DNA from: JAIKWW01 sp052169645
Lineage (GTDB): Bacteria > Bacillota > Clostridia > Peptostreptococcales > Anaerovoracaceae
Assembly (NCBI GenBank): GCA_052169645.1
Contig: JBQNCA010000005.1
Coordinates: 29,083-93,082 of the forward strand
DNA length: 64,000 nt
Direction: 5' to 3'
Shown here piece after piece: positions 18,508-27,796 of this stretch. The stretch's first letter is position 1, and each line of letters opens with the position of its first letter. Both the position numbers and the translations under genes were made by a program. Below the pieces are notes generated by a model, which did not search any database, was not told the DNA's origin, and saw only the letters and a program-made list of their open reading frames with translations.

Positions 18508-20850
18508 CTACAGTTCTATTTCATCCATAATTTCACCCGTCTCAAGCACCAGCTTCATAGCCCAACTCGGGACCTCATAATCAAATTCATCATCGTCCAC
18601 AAACACGAACGCTGTTTCATAAGGAGGTCGACGCTTAGGATATGTCCCGTTTCCGTCGGTAAAATAAATCAATCCCTTTAAATCGTCAAATTCATCCATT
18701 TCTATCAGATGATCAACATATTCGAATACCGGTCTGAAATCCGTACCTCCGAATCCTCGGAACTGTATATCTTTCATATAATCATCAAATGCCTGCTTGT
18801 CGGTAATTTTTATATCGCTCTGAATTTCAGCATCGCACTGTATGATGTGCAAATTTATTTTTCGAAAAAAATTCTCTTGCTGACTGAAAATGGAATATGT
18901 CTTATCCAAAAATTTTTGAACCGTTTCTCCCGCACATGAACCTGATGTATCTATAGCAATTACAAAATCTCTGACCTTTCGCACTTCTTTATATTCCAAC
19001 GGTTCTATAAGAGGAATATTGCGATAGTGCTTCATTCCGTAAGTGTAATATATATAATCAAATTCATCGTCGTTTATCTGTATATCTTCTCTCAGCGTTG
19101 AAAATTTTCTTAAAAAAGTAGCGTAATCATATTTGTCACGATTTATTTTCTTTATGCCCATGAGCATGGAATCGGATTTATCTCCCCACTCTTTGGATGA
19201 GGTTTCCAAATCTACAAGCAGTCTTTCGCTTATATCCTTCCATTTGTCTTCCAGCTCCCGCTGTTCTTCGTCATTGTGCATATAAGACGGCGGTTCATCA
19301 CGCTCCGAAGCTTCATCGTGCTCGCCCCTTGTAGGCTCCGCATTTTCAAGTCTGCCGTCATCTTTATCATCTTCTTTATCGCTGCCGGGATCTGTTTTTC
19401 CGTCAAGCTGCCTGCGATTTTCATCATCCTTTTCTCCGCCGCTGCGCTTATCCGCTCCGGATTCATGCTCCCAAGCCTCCTGAGTACCTGCACCGCCTCC
19501 GCCCGTTCCTGCGGTATGCTCTCCGTTCTGTGAATTTCTTCCTTTTTGCTCCTTTGCTCCGGCGGAAGGATCCGTATTACCTTTGTTTTCCCGATCATCA
19601 AACATATTGTCATCAGGGCTTTCATCCCTCTGACCTTCAGCTGACTGTCCTTCCATATTATTATCAGGCTTTTTATCATCCCGTTTCTTATCATTACCGT
19701 CAGCTCCGGTTAAATCGTCCGTAGGCGTTTCGTTAGACCTCTCGGAGCCTTCTTCATCAGACTGTTCGGGCTCATCTCCGGGATTTCCGCCGCCGCTCCC
19801 GTCACCTTCGCCCTCTTCACCCGTATCCTCGGTTTCGGATTCAGGATCGGCTTCTCCGTCATCCTGTCCGTCAAGCTGATCACCGGGAGTACTGCTGTAT
19901 TCATCCTCGACATTTTCTTCAACGATGTCGCCTTCTTCAGGCTCAGGTTCTTCCTCATCCTCCGCATCCGTATCATCAAGCTCAGAATCCGACTCGTCTC
20001 CGTCAAAGCTCTCTGTTTCATCTAACTCGTCCTCACTGTCGGGTTCGGTTTCTAGGTCCTCATCGGAAACATTCTCATTATCCTGCTCCTCGTCATCGGA
20101 TTTTTCCGATTCATCATCAGATTCGGTTTCTCCTTCATCTGAAAGATTTTCATCGGCTTTTGAAGCTTCGGGTTTATTCTCATTTTCGCTCTCGGAACGT
20201 TTTTCTTCTTCTCTGCGTTGCATTTCCTCAGCTATTTTGCGGGCGATTTCCCACCATACATCATGATCGTCACGTTTAAACAGCTTTTCCCATCGCAGCA
20301 AATCTTTTTGAGAAGTTTTTTCCGTCATCAAAAAGTTATATATATATTCAGCTGTCATCTGTTTGACAAGCTTACTGATTTTTGTAATTTCTTCATTTAT
20401 TTCAATGCTGTTTCTCGTCCTTGCCTGCCTGACGTCAAGTTCGCTTATTACAGCTTCAACAGCAATATCACATGCAAGATTCCAATACCGTTCATTCAAT
20501 TTTTCCGATACGAACGGATGTCTGAAAATACAATGCAGTACTATATGCAGATAATCTCTCGAAAGAGCTTGCTTATCCTGCATATATCGTTCTATTATAT
20601 AACCGGGATTATATATGAGATATTCTCCTGATGTTGCAATTGTTTCTATAGCCTCCGAAGGCAAATATTTAAATTGAGTAAGTGCCACATCCAAAAATCT
20701 CAATGATACGAATAATCCGTTTCTTGTCAAAATTAGTATCTGATTTGCTATACGGCTTGCATTTGCTTTCAGTTCCTGAGCTTTTTCCTGAGCCGCAAGC
20801 TCATCCGTTGATATGACATTTTCTTTATTTATCGGATTGCGTGCCATCAT
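18508..20850 (-). CDS. VWA-domain protein with metallopeptidase-like N-terminus and long acidic linker
   Basis: The 780-residue protein has three parts. Residues 1-211 resemble the metallopeptidase-like domain of VWA-like (DUF2201) proteins, but the HExxH motif reads HIVLH at 102-106, so the catalytic Glu is missing; His111 is kept. Residues about 212-535 are an extremely acidic, Gly/Ser-containing, probably disordered linker. Residues 625-780 form a VWA domain with a complete MIDAS: DTSGS at 634-638, Thr703 and Asp732. It pairs with the downstream MoxR ATPase. AAGGTG precedes two adjacent ATG codons; either may be used. Probably a scaffold or metal-binding partner rather than a protease. Confidence 0.8.
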   Translation of the reverse strand: MMARNPINKENVISTDELAAQEKAQELKANASRIANQILILTRNGLFVSLRFLDVALTQFKYLPSEAIETIATSGEYLIYNPGYIIERYMQDKQALSRDYLHIVLHCIFRHPFVSEKLNERYWNLACDIAVEAVISELDVRQARTRNSIEINEEITKISKLVKQMTAEYIYNFLMTEKTSQKDLLRWEKLFKRDDHDVWWEIARKIAEEMQRREEEKRSESENENKPEASKADENLSDEGETESDDESEKSDDEEQDNENVSDEDLETEPDSEDELDETESFDGDESDSELDDTDAEDEEEPEPEEGDIVEENVEDEYSSTPGDQLDGQDDGEADPESETEDTGEEGEGDGSGGGNPGDEPEQSDEEGSERSNETPTDDLTGADGNDKKRDDKKPDNNMEGQSAEGQRDESPDDNMFDDRENKGNTDPSAGAKEQKGRNSQNGEHTAGTGGGGAGTQEAWEHESGADKRSGGEKDDENRRQLDGKTDPGSDKEDDKDDGRLENAEPTRGEHDEASERDEPPSYMHNDEEQRELEDKWKDISERLLVDLETSSKEWGDKSDSMLMGIKKINRDKYDYATFLRKFSTLREDIQINDDEFDYIYYTYGMKHYRNIPLIEPLEYKEVRKVRDFVIAIDTSGSCAGETVQKFLDKTYSIFSQQENFFRKINLHIIQCDAEIQSDIKITDKQAFDDYMKDIQFRGFGGTDFRPVFEYVDHLIEMDEFDDLKGLIYFTDGNGTYPKRRPPYETAFVFVDDDEFDYEVPSWAMKLVLETGEIMDEIEL

Positions 20851-20911
20851 ATCACCTTCTTTAATATATCGATTATATCAATGAAAATTTTACAAATTAT
20901 ACAATAACAGT

Positions 20912-21739
20912 CTACAGTGAAAAATCCCGCCTGTCCAGCCTACCCGATTTTTGTTGATAATCGAGCAGATATGCTATGCAACCCCCTCCTATGCGACCTG
21001 CGTAATCCACATAGTCTCTGAGATTTTCCTCATCTATGCAATCAAGACTTCCAAGCATGGTGAGCCTGTCCACTCTGTCCTCTGCTATGATATTCCAAAT
21101 CATGCCGTTCAAAGCGTCACTGTATATATGCTTCATTTCAGCGGTCAGCTCATACGGATCTTTAAGGCGGCTCACGGCAACATAGTACATGTCCGTCTCA
21201 TCTCTGAGCTCAAGGAAAGTTGCATCGTACTTATCCATATAACCTCCATGAGCATCCGTAGCGCTGACAATAGCTCTCAGATATAGCCATATAGCCTGTT
21301 CACTCTCTGTCGCTATAACAAAATTTCTCAGTTTATTATTGCACTTTACGACTACATTTCTCATATTTACACAGCCTCTGAAAGAATTGACCTCATGCCG
21401 TGTTGTATGATTTGAAATCGTTATTCTGCGAAGTTCAACGCAATCTTCAAATGCAAGTGCCCCTATCGAACGCAGAGCAGCCGAAAGCACAGCCTCTCTG
21501 AGCTCTCTGCAGCCTTTGAAAGCACTGCCTTCAACAAAGGCTACCGTATCGGGCACATACACCCTGCGCAATTTTGAGCATGTCATAAAAGCGCCGTTCC
21601 CTATACCTCCTATAGGTACTCCGTTAAAAGCGGGAGGAATACGAAGTTCCGTAGCTGCGATATCATTAACTCCTGCAAGCACCATCGTCCTGCCGTCATA
21701 TGTAAAATTAAATTTATCCGTACTGTCGTAAATACTCAT
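20912..21739 (-). CDS. BspA-type leucine-rich-repeat protein
   Basis: This 275-residue protein contains about four LRR_5 (BspA-type) repeats of roughly 23 residues between 45 and 140, each with a core like IGNGAF..CSKLRRV or GSAFKGCRELREA. The C-terminal half is helical and unrecognised. No signal peptide or membrane segment is seen, so it is probably cytoplasmic, which is unusual because many BspA-type repeats are on surface proteins. It follows the FlhB-tail gene by 15 bases and precedes the VWA gene by 61 bases. A protein-binding role is likely; the partner is unknown. Confidence 0.75.
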   Translation of the reverse strand: MSIYDSTDKFNFTYDGRTMVLAGVNDIAATELRIPPAFNGVPIGGIGNGAFMTCSKLRRVYVPDTVAFVEGSAFKGCRELREAVLSAALRSIGALAFEDCVELRRITISNHTTRHEVNSFRGCVNMRNVVVKCNNKLRNFVIATESEQAIWLYLRAIVSATDAHGGYMDKYDATFLELRDETDMYYVAVSRLKDPYELTAEMKHIYSDALNGMIWNIIAEDRVDRLTMLGSLDCIDEENLRDYVDYAGRIGGGCIAYLLDYQQKSGRLDRRDFSL

Positions 21740-21754
21740 AGGTACTCACCATAG

Positions 21755-22063
21755 CTATTCTTCATCTTTAACCGCAGCATTGTGTTTCTGTCCCGGAACA
21801 TAGTTCAGAAAATACACATAAATGTCCACTACTGTCTTATAAACTTCTTCCGGAATTTCCGAGCCCAAATCAAGCTGGGAAAGAAGCGTTGCCAGAGAAT
21901 TATCCTCATAAACCGGGATATTGCTGTCATGAGCCATTTCCACTATACGCTCAGCCATATATCCCAAGCCTGATGCAACTATTACCGGAGCACCGCCTGT
22001 TTCATCATAACGCAGAGCTACGGCTTTTTTCTGCTGAGTATTAAAATTCTTACTGCCTGCCAT
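21755..22063 (-). CDS. FlhB C-terminal-domain homologue (FhlB/YlqH type)
   Basis: A 102-residue protein matching only the cytoplasmic C-terminal half of FlhB/YscU (pattern KKAVALRY...APVIVASG...AERIVEMA). It begins at about the point where FlhB cleaves itself: the NPTH motif is absent, so it resembles the already cleaved fragment. Such stand-alone FlhB tails (YlqH in Bacillus subtilis) occur in many Gram-positives, and homologues can partly replace the FlhB tail in other bacteria. It follows the FliK-like gene by 11 bases. AGGAG precedes the ATG. Confidence 0.85.
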   Translation of the reverse strand: MAGSKNFNTQQKKAVALRYDETGGAPVIVASGLGYMAERIVEMAHDSNIPVYEDNSLATLLSQLDLGSEIPEEVYKTVVDIYVYFLNYVPGQKHNAAVKDEE

Positions 22064-22074
22064 AGCTTATCTCC

Positions 22075-23514
22075 TTAAACACTTACATCCACGGAGGTTT
22101 TTTGTGAAAAGATTTTAGGGAATATTTCCGTCAGATTTTTTTCCATACGTCCCTTGCTTAACACAAGATTTTCTATTTTTAAATTATTATTTCTTACTAT
22201 ATCCGGAATATCACGTCTTATCTTCTGTGTTTTATCGTTCAACAGCTCGGGATAATGTATTTCCATAGAAACCTTTCCATCCTTTTCTGTCATAAGCAGA
22301 TCAAAATTTCCGAGTTCTTTTATCATGAATTTTACAAATATCTTTGAGCGGTTGGCTTCTTCTCCCCGCTCACCCGCATTCCCCTCGTCATCGGAATCTA
22401 TCCACATTTCGGAAAACATCATTTTTCCGTCGATATTTGCAGGGATTACCAAATGCGTCAAAGGCATATACACACTTTCATTCATAAGCAGAGATGATAT
22501 CATATCACTGAATGCAGCCTTGTTTGAAGCTCCTGCTTTTCCTCCGAGCCCTTCGGATAATATATCCACAAAGGCGTCCAACATTCTCGTGCTTTGAGTA
22601 TCCTCCTGCTCCGGAGAATTGAATCCCGACATCAGCTTATCCTGCAAAATTTCCGTGTTTATGCCGTCCAGCATACCTGTCAGCTGCATATAGCCTGCAA
22701 GATTCTTGAAGGATGCTTTGAAAGCTTCGGGAGAACCTGTTTCAAACTTGCTCAGACTTACGGAAAACAAGGCTGTCATATCTCTTACCACGCCGTAATC
22801 ATGAGTTTGAGAAACATATTTTGTTAAAAACGGCATAACCTGATTTTTCATAAATGCCAGCTTTTCAGTGTGTCCGCCCTCATAAGGATATTCCTGCATC
22901 AGCTCAACAAGCTGATTTGAGCGTGATTGAAGTATATTGGAGGCTATACTCTTTATATTTGAAAGCATCACATTTTCCGTATGAACATTCGAAGTTACCG
23001 CATCATAACGTTTCAAAAAATCAAGCACCGCTACGGTCAGTTCCCTTGAGTTCCCGTTCGACACCATATTCCTTACAATGTCAAAAAACGGACCCGTAAA
23101 CTTATTTGTCATGAGGTTCTGTTCCTTCATGAGATTTAAAAGCTGCTCGGGAGTCATATCTATCTCGCTCATAAATTTATAAACACTTTCCGCAAACTCG
23201 GCTCCGTAAAAGGCTACAGCCGTAGGATTCAGCAGCTTGGTCATAAATACATCCGAATATATATCCATAAGAGCCGGTGTATCTCTGAGCGCTCTGAAAA
23301 AACTTTCAAAGTTGGAATCATTACGATAGCGATATGCCTGTTCTCCCGTATTTACGTCGGCATCTGTGGTTCGGACTACTCGATTCGGGTCTGCAACCGT
23401 TGTTTGAGTCCCTATAATCCCGCCCTTTGTCACATCATTTTTGACGCCGTCGGAAGATATTTTATTTGTACTCGGTGTTATCCCTGTATTTCCGAGTCCT
23501 GTGATTTCAGGCAT
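22075..23514 (-). CDS. FliK-like / YlqG-like protein of unknown role
   Basis: I do not recognise this 479-residue protein with certainty. The start is set at ATG 23514 because AAGGAG lies 8 bases before it; the longer form begins with GTG. It is cytoplasmic, helical through residues 70-330, and its C-terminal 130 residues have a strand pattern (FVKFMIKELGNFDLLM then GKVSMEIHY) reminiscent of the FliK hook-length-control domain. In Bacillus subtilis, ylqG lies next to ylqH in the same way. Standing between flhB and a stand-alone FlhB tail, it may be a second FliK-type switch partner; this is inference. Confidence 0.5.
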   Translation of the reverse strand: MPEITGLGNTGITPSTNKISSDGVKNDVTKGGIIGTQTTVADPNRVVRTTDADVNTGEQAYRYRNDSNFESFFRALRDTPALMDIYSDVFMTKLLNPTAVAFYGAEFAESVYKFMSEIDMTPEQLLNLMKEQNLMTNKFTGPFFDIVRNMVSNGNSRELTVAVLDFLKRYDAVTSNVHTENVMLSNIKSIASNILQSRSNQLVELMQEYPYEGGHTEKLAFMKNQVMPFLTKYVSQTHDYGVVRDMTALFSVSLSKFETGSPEAFKASFKNLAGYMQLTGMLDGINTEILQDKLMSGFNSPEQEDTQSTRMLDAFVDILSEGLGGKAGASNKAAFSDMISSLLMNESVYMPLTHLVIPANIDGKMMFSEMWIDSDDEGNAGERGEEANRSKIFVKFMIKELGNFDLLMTEKDGKVSMEIHYPELLNDKTQKIRRDIPDIVRNNNLKIENLVLSKGRMEKNLTEIFPKIFSQKTSVDVSV

Positions 23515-23534
23515 AGTCCTCACTCCTTATCAAA

Positions 23535-24599
23535 TCATATCTGAGAATTTTTCAATCTGTAAACAAGTGCCAGCAAATCGGCTATAGCATTATAAAATTC
23601 ATAAGGTATTATATCGCCGATTTCAACAACTGCATATATCGCTCTGGTCAGCTCGGGATCCTCCTGTATAAAAATATTATTCTGCTCTCCCACAAGAACG
23701 ATGCGTCTCGCCAGTTCATCCGCACCTTTTGCTATAACTCTCGGCGCTATATCCTTTGATGCGTTATATTTAAAAGCTATCGCATAGTGGGTCGGGTTAC
23801 GAATTATTACATCCGCTTCGGGAACCTGCTGCATCATTCGCCTTGATGACATACGCCTTGCGAGCTGCTGACGTTGGCTCTTTACCTTCGGATCTCCTTC
23901 TTCCTGTTTATATTCTTCTTTTACTTCCTGCTTCGACATTTTAAGATTCTTATTATAGTCATATTTCTGATACAAAAAATCTGCTGCAGCGATTACAGCA
24001 AAGCCTATAATTATCTCAAATGCCATAGTAAAGCAGAGTTTGAAAAATACTGCCGCCGATTGCTTAATTCCCATATCAAGCATTCTGGCAAATATCACAT
24101 CATGAGAAGAAATAAATTTATATATCACTACGGCGATTACAGACAGCTTTATCATATTCTTTACAAGCTCTACAATACTGCGCAGCGAAATCATACGCTT
24201 TATTCCTTTTAACGGACTCATTCTTTCAAATTTCGGACGCATAGCCTCAGTTGAAAAATTGAAACGAGTCTGAACTCCTGTAGCTATTATACCTGAAAAT
24301 GCCACCAGCAAAACAAGCGGAAATATAATTATTCCCATAAGGAACACTGAATGTATAAACATTTCCTGCAGGGTTTCGTAGTTCATCTCAGTGACTTCCG
24401 CTGCCAACCCGTTAAAATAGTGAAAAAGATAACCGAGCCTCTTTACCAACATAGGAAATAGAAATCTGAGCACCGAAAATCCGACTATAATAGTTGCAAG
24501 ACTTACAATATCTTTGCTGCTGAATACCTGTCCCTTACGTTTCGCATCCCTTCGCCGTTTGGGGGTCGCCTCTTCTGTTTTTTCCGCACTGTCAGCCAT
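23535..24599 (-). CDS. flhB: flagellar export switch protein
   Basis: FlhB is the membrane export-gate protein that switches secretion from hook to filament subunits. Four membrane helices lie between about 35 and 210, followed by the basic cytoplasmic domain with the autocleavage motif NPTH at residues 268-271 (counting from this start). The start is placed at the second Met (MADSAEKTEE) because GGAGG lies 5 bases upstream and the alternative would overlap the fliR stop by 14 bases. The length of 354 residues is normal. Confidence 0.96.
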   Translation of the reverse strand: MADSAEKTEEATPKRRRDAKRKGQVFSSKDIVSLATIIVGFSVLRFLFPMLVKRLGYLFHYFNGLAAEVTEMNYETLQEMFIHSVFLMGIIIFPLVLLVAFSGIIATGVQTRFNFSTEAMRPKFERMSPLKGIKRMISLRSIVELVKNMIKLSVIAVVIYKFISSHDVIFARMLDMGIKQSAAVFFKLCFTMAFEIIIGFAVIAAADFLYQKYDYNKNLKMSKQEVKEEYKQEEGDPKVKSQRQQLARRMSSRRMMQQVPEADVIIRNPTHYAIAFKYNASKDIAPRVIAKGADELARRIVLVGEQNNIFIQEDPELTRAIYAVVEIGDIIPYEFYNAIADLLALVYRLKNSQI

Positions 24600-24600
24600 A

Positions 24601-25374
24601 TCAACCTCCGGCAACCGTAAGAATATCGCCTATCCCTTTAAACAGACTTTCTATCATAACCTCCATAAAATCCGCCATCGGCTGAAAGGTTATATACATA
24701 AACAGCAGTCCAAGCATTATTTTAAGCTGAATATTTATAGTAAATACATCTATCTGAGGAACCGCTTTCATCATCATTCCGACCGCAAGCTCCGTTATAA
24801 GCAGTAAAAATACCACCGGCAGCGACATCTTGATTCCGAGAAGGGTGCATTGTGAAAAAAGTTCCAGTACATGCTGAGATACGTTATTTCCTATATGAAC
24901 GCTGCCGTATGGAACAACTTCGGCGGATTCTATAAAAATCCTCATCAGTGTAATGTGTGAATGTGTCGTAAAAAACACCAGTATAAACATTATATTATAA
25001 AATGTTCCCGATACGGACATGGAAATATTGCTTCCGGGATCATAAGCGGCAGACATTGACAGTCCCATTTGCATGTCTATGTTTTCACCTGCAAGCAGGA
25101 TCACATATATAAACATATTTACCACAAGCCCGATTGTAAAACCGAGCAGCAATTCCTTCAGCATCAACATAACATACATCGGAAATGATGTAATCTGAAC
25201 CGTCCCTGTTTCCGTATAAGCATACATCAACATGGACAACGAAAGTATCGCTCCGGCACGAAACAGCTTCGGAGCATCATTTCTGCCGAATATGGGATTC
25301 AAAAGTATAAATCCCGTCATTCTCATCAATATTAGCGAAAATGCGGATATATCGGTAATAAACAATCCGTCCAT
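24601..25374 (-). CDS. fliR: flagellar export gate protein
   Basis: FliR joins FliP and FliQ to form the export pore. This 257-residue protein is highly hydrophobic with several membrane helices and the conserved early segment RMTGFILLNPIFGRNDAP. The gene lies one base from the fliQ stop and directly before flhB, the order usual for Clostridia and bacilli. Length is typical. Confidence 0.95.
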   Translation of the reverse strand: MDGLFITDISAFSLILMRMTGFILLNPIFGRNDAPKLFRAGAILSLSMLMYAYTETGTVQITSFPMYVMLMLKELLLGFTIGLVVNMFIYVILLAGENIDMQMGLSMSAAYDPGSNISMSVSGTFYNIMFILVFFTTHSHITLMRIFIESAEVVPYGSVHIGNNVSQHVLELFSQCTLLGIKMSLPVVFLLLITELAVGMMMKAVPQIDVFTINIQLKIMLGLLFMYITFQPMADFMEVMIESLFKGIGDILTVAGG

Positions 25375-25375
25375 A

Positions 25376-25639
25376 TCATCCTCGCGCCATCAACTCGAAT
25401 ATCTGCATTGTAATATCCGCAATATTTGATATCATCCAGTTCCCTGCTACAATTAAAACTATTATGATAATAAAAAGCTTAGGTACAAATGTAATAGTCT
25501 GCTCATGAATCTGCGTAGCAGCCTGAAAAATTGCAATCACCAAACCTACCGTCATACTGAGAAGCAGCACCGGTGCGGATATTTTCAGCATCATTATCAG
25601 ACAGTTATTCAATACGGACAAGCTATCAGAAAGATTCAT
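25376..25639 (-). CDS. fliQ: flagellar export gate protein
   Basis: FliQ is a two-helix export-gate subunit. From the ATG with GAGG 6 bases upstream the protein is 87 residues, the usual family size; the four extra residues of the longer frame are unsupported. Helices lie at about 17-38 and 52-75, with the family-typical AIFQAATQIHEQTI between them. Confidence 0.95.
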   Translation of the reverse strand: MNLSDSLSVLNNCLIMMLKISAPVLLLSMTVGLVIAIFQAATQIHEQTITFVPKLFIIIIVLIVAGNWMISNIADITMQIFELMARG

Positions 25640-25654
25640 CCTATACCTCACTCA

Positions 25655-26323
25655 TCAGTTAAAGCTCTGCACAAGCGTCGAGAACATCATGCTCCATCCG
25701 TCAACCACAACAAACAGCAACAGTTTAAACGGCATTGATATCATCGACGGCGGAAGCATCATCATACCCATTGACATAAGGGTACTTGCAACTACCATAT
25801 CTATTATCAAAAATGGAAGATATATAAGAAAGCCCATAAGAAAAGCTCTGGACAATTCGCTTGTCAAAAATGCAGGTATTACTATATGCATAGGAAGACT
25901 TTTATAATCCGCTTCCTTCATATCCTTCGTATCAAGCTTCGCAAAATTAAGAAACATCTTTAACGAGTCATTCTTGGTCTGTTTGAGCATAAATTCCTTC
26001 ATAGGAGCCTCAGCTTTTTCCAAAGCTTCAATTTGAGTTATTTCTCCCGCCTGATACGGTTGATATGCCTGATTGTTTATATCACTTATTACAGGGTTCA
26101 TTATAAACAGCGTCAAAAAAAGCGCTATGCCTACCAGCACCATATTGGGAGGTGTATTTTGCAGACCCAGCGCATTCTTTAATATAGACAGTACAATGAG
26201 TATACGGGCAAATGATGTTGTGAGCATCAAAATCGCAGGAACTATGGACAATATGGTAAGGGTTATAATAATATCCAAAGTCTGCACATTATTTCCGTTT
26301 ATATTGACAAGTGCATCCGTCAT
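25655..26323 (-). CDS. fliP: flagellar export gate protein
   Basis: FliP forms the core ring of the export gate. The 222-residue protein carries the family hallmarks SFARILIVLSILKNALG and QTPPN-like LQNTPPNMVLVG, with four membrane helices. No long N-terminal signal peptide is present; the N-terminus is short, as in several Firmicutes. Its start overlaps the fliO stop by 4 bases (ATGA). Confidence 0.96.
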   Translation of the reverse strand: MTDALVNINGNNVQTLDIIITLTILSIVPAILMLTTSFARILIVLSILKNALGLQNTPPNMVLVGIALFLTLFIMNPVISDINNQAYQPYQAGEITQIEALEKAEAPMKEFMLKQTKNDSLKMFLNFAKLDTKDMKEADYKSLPMHIVIPAFLTSELSRAFLMGFLIYLPFLIIDMVVASTLMSMGMMMLPPSMISMPFKLLLFVVVDGWSMMFSTLVQSFN

Positions 26324-26718
26324 TCTTCCCCCTCCTTGCCGCTGTTATCGCTTCCTCTGCCGAGCGTATTTATATCTGTAACCCGACTTTTCATATAACG
26401 AAAAAATTTGCTGTTGATTACCGAATCGGATGTTTTTATGCCGATCTGTTCGATTTCTTTCATATTATCCTCTGTCAGTTCGGCAATCATATTTATATTC
26501 TGCTTTGTCACACCTATGAGATAGTAGGTGTTTCCTATTTTTACTATGGAAATAAACTGCTCCGGTCCCATTGCCAGACGATCCTGTTCTTTCATATATT
26601 TGCATCGACCCGCTCCGTAAGCTCTTGCCGCAATAAATTTACTGAAAATATAAGCGAGATATATTATCAGTAACATAAGCAGCAAGCCTATTGCAGCCGC
26701 CCAAATATCCTTCATCAT
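26320..26718 (-). CDS. fliO: flagellar biosynthesis protein FliO
   Basis: FliO is a small bitopic protein that assists FliP assembly. This 132-residue version has one N-terminal membrane helix (about 5-28) followed by a short beta-rich cytoplasmic domain (SIVKIGNTYYLIGVTKQNI) and a charged tail. The family is weakly conserved; the call depends on this topology and on the position between fliY and fliP. Confidence 0.88.
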   Translation of the reverse strand: MMKDIWAAAIGLLLMLLIIYLAYIFSKFIAARAYGAGRCKYMKEQDRLAMGPEQFISIVKIGNTYYLIGVTKQNINMIAELTEDNMKEIEQIGIKTSDSVINSKFFRYMKSRVTDINTLGRGSDNSGKEGEE

Positions 26719-26728
26719 TCCAATGAAC

Positions 26729-27790
26729 CTACCCTTTCAAAAGAAATTCCGGATTTTTTATAATCTCTGTCACCCTGACTCCGAAGTTGTCTTCTATTAC
26801 AACCACATCACCCTTTGCGACATTCTGACCGTTGACAAATACATCTACCTGTTCGCCGGCAAGCTTGTCCAAAACTATGAGACTTCCCTGTGAAAGCGTA
26901 AGTATCTCTTTGACCTGCTTCTCGGCTCGACCTATCTCCACTGAAAGCTGGAGCGGAACGGTCATGATCAAATCGAGGTTGCCCTCCTCCGACTTTGACA
27001 ACTTAGTTATGTTATCAAAACGGTTTTCCATATTCTGTACGTTGATAAGCTGAGGCTGAGGCGGTGCATAATTCTGCTGCACATTTACCGTCGGCTCCGG
27101 AGCGGAAGGTGTCTGCACCGGAGCTTCATTCTGAACAGCAGCCTGTACCGGCGGCTCCTCATTTTGCGGAGTTTCCGTATCCATGTTTTCATCAAAAAGC
27201 CCGCTCGACGCCAACATTCGTCTTACAAGATTTTCAGACATTATAGTCATAAATTCAGAATTAAGGCAATTTTCTATATCGAGATGAAAGGACACTATTA
27301 TCATAGGCTCCGAGCCGCTGAAATGCTCGTTTTTAAACGAAGCCGGATCGTCGATTTCAGCTGCTACCGGTGTCGATATGTCAACTTTCTCCCCTATCAG
27401 CTCGGACATGGTTGTCGCTGCCGAGCCCATCATTTGATTCATGACCTCGCATATGGCGCTCGTGCTCAATTCATCCAATTCGAAATCATCGGGATCAATC
27501 TCCGTAAACATAAGGATTTCCAGAATTTTTCTCACGTCATCTCTGCGCAGGAGCATTATATTGCTTCCGTCCAAACCTGCCACATATGTGATTTCAACAA
27601 AAAGTGCCGGCTCCAGATTCGAAAATTCAAATTCGTCCTTGGTCGTAATTTTTACCGTCGGCGTCGTTATATTTACACGTCTCTCCAACATATTTGATAC
27701 AGCCGTCGCCGAGGATCCCAAGCTTATATTCATAAGCTCGCCGATAGCGTCTATTTCTATCGACGAGAATAACTCATTATTATCTGCCAT
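26729..27790 (-). CDS. fliY: flagellar switch protein with CheC-type phosphatase repeats and FliN domain
   Basis: FliY builds the C-ring and also dephosphorylates CheY-P. Both CheC-type active-site motifs are complete: DAIGELMN near residues 15-22 and SAICEVMN near 110-117. A Pro/Gln/Ala-rich linker (about 205-260) leads to the C-terminal FliN domain (about 270-350). The CheY-binding N-terminal peptide found in Bacillus FliY appears short or absent. It follows fliM by 6 bases. Confidence 0.94.
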   Translation of the reverse strand: MADNNELFSSIEIDAIGELMNISLGSSATAVSNMLERRVNITTPTVKITTKDEFEFSNLEPALFVEITYVAGLDGSNIMLLRRDDVRKILEILMFTEIDPDDFELDELSTSAICEVMNQMMGSAATTMSELIGEKVDISTPVAAEIDDPASFKNEHFSGSEPMIIVSFHLDIENCLNSEFMTIMSENLVRRMLASSGLFDENMDTETPQNEEPPVQAAVQNEAPVQTPSAPEPTVNVQQNYAPPQPQLINVQNMENRFDNITKLSKSEEGNLDLIMTVPLQLSVEIGRAEKQVKEILTLSQGSLIVLDKLAGEQVDVFVNGQNVAKGDVVVIEDNFGVRVTEIIKNPEFLLKG

Positions 27791-27796
27791 TGATTG

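Noticed and set aside
19925..20266. Ser-rich 113-residue open frame on the plus strand
   Set aside because: It is the mirror of the Asp/Glu-rich linker of the VWA gene; GAT/GAA codons read backwards give Ser-type codons. No ribosome site.
27164..27697. 177-residue plus-strand open frame
   Set aside because: Antisense to fliY; composition unlike real proteins in the window.
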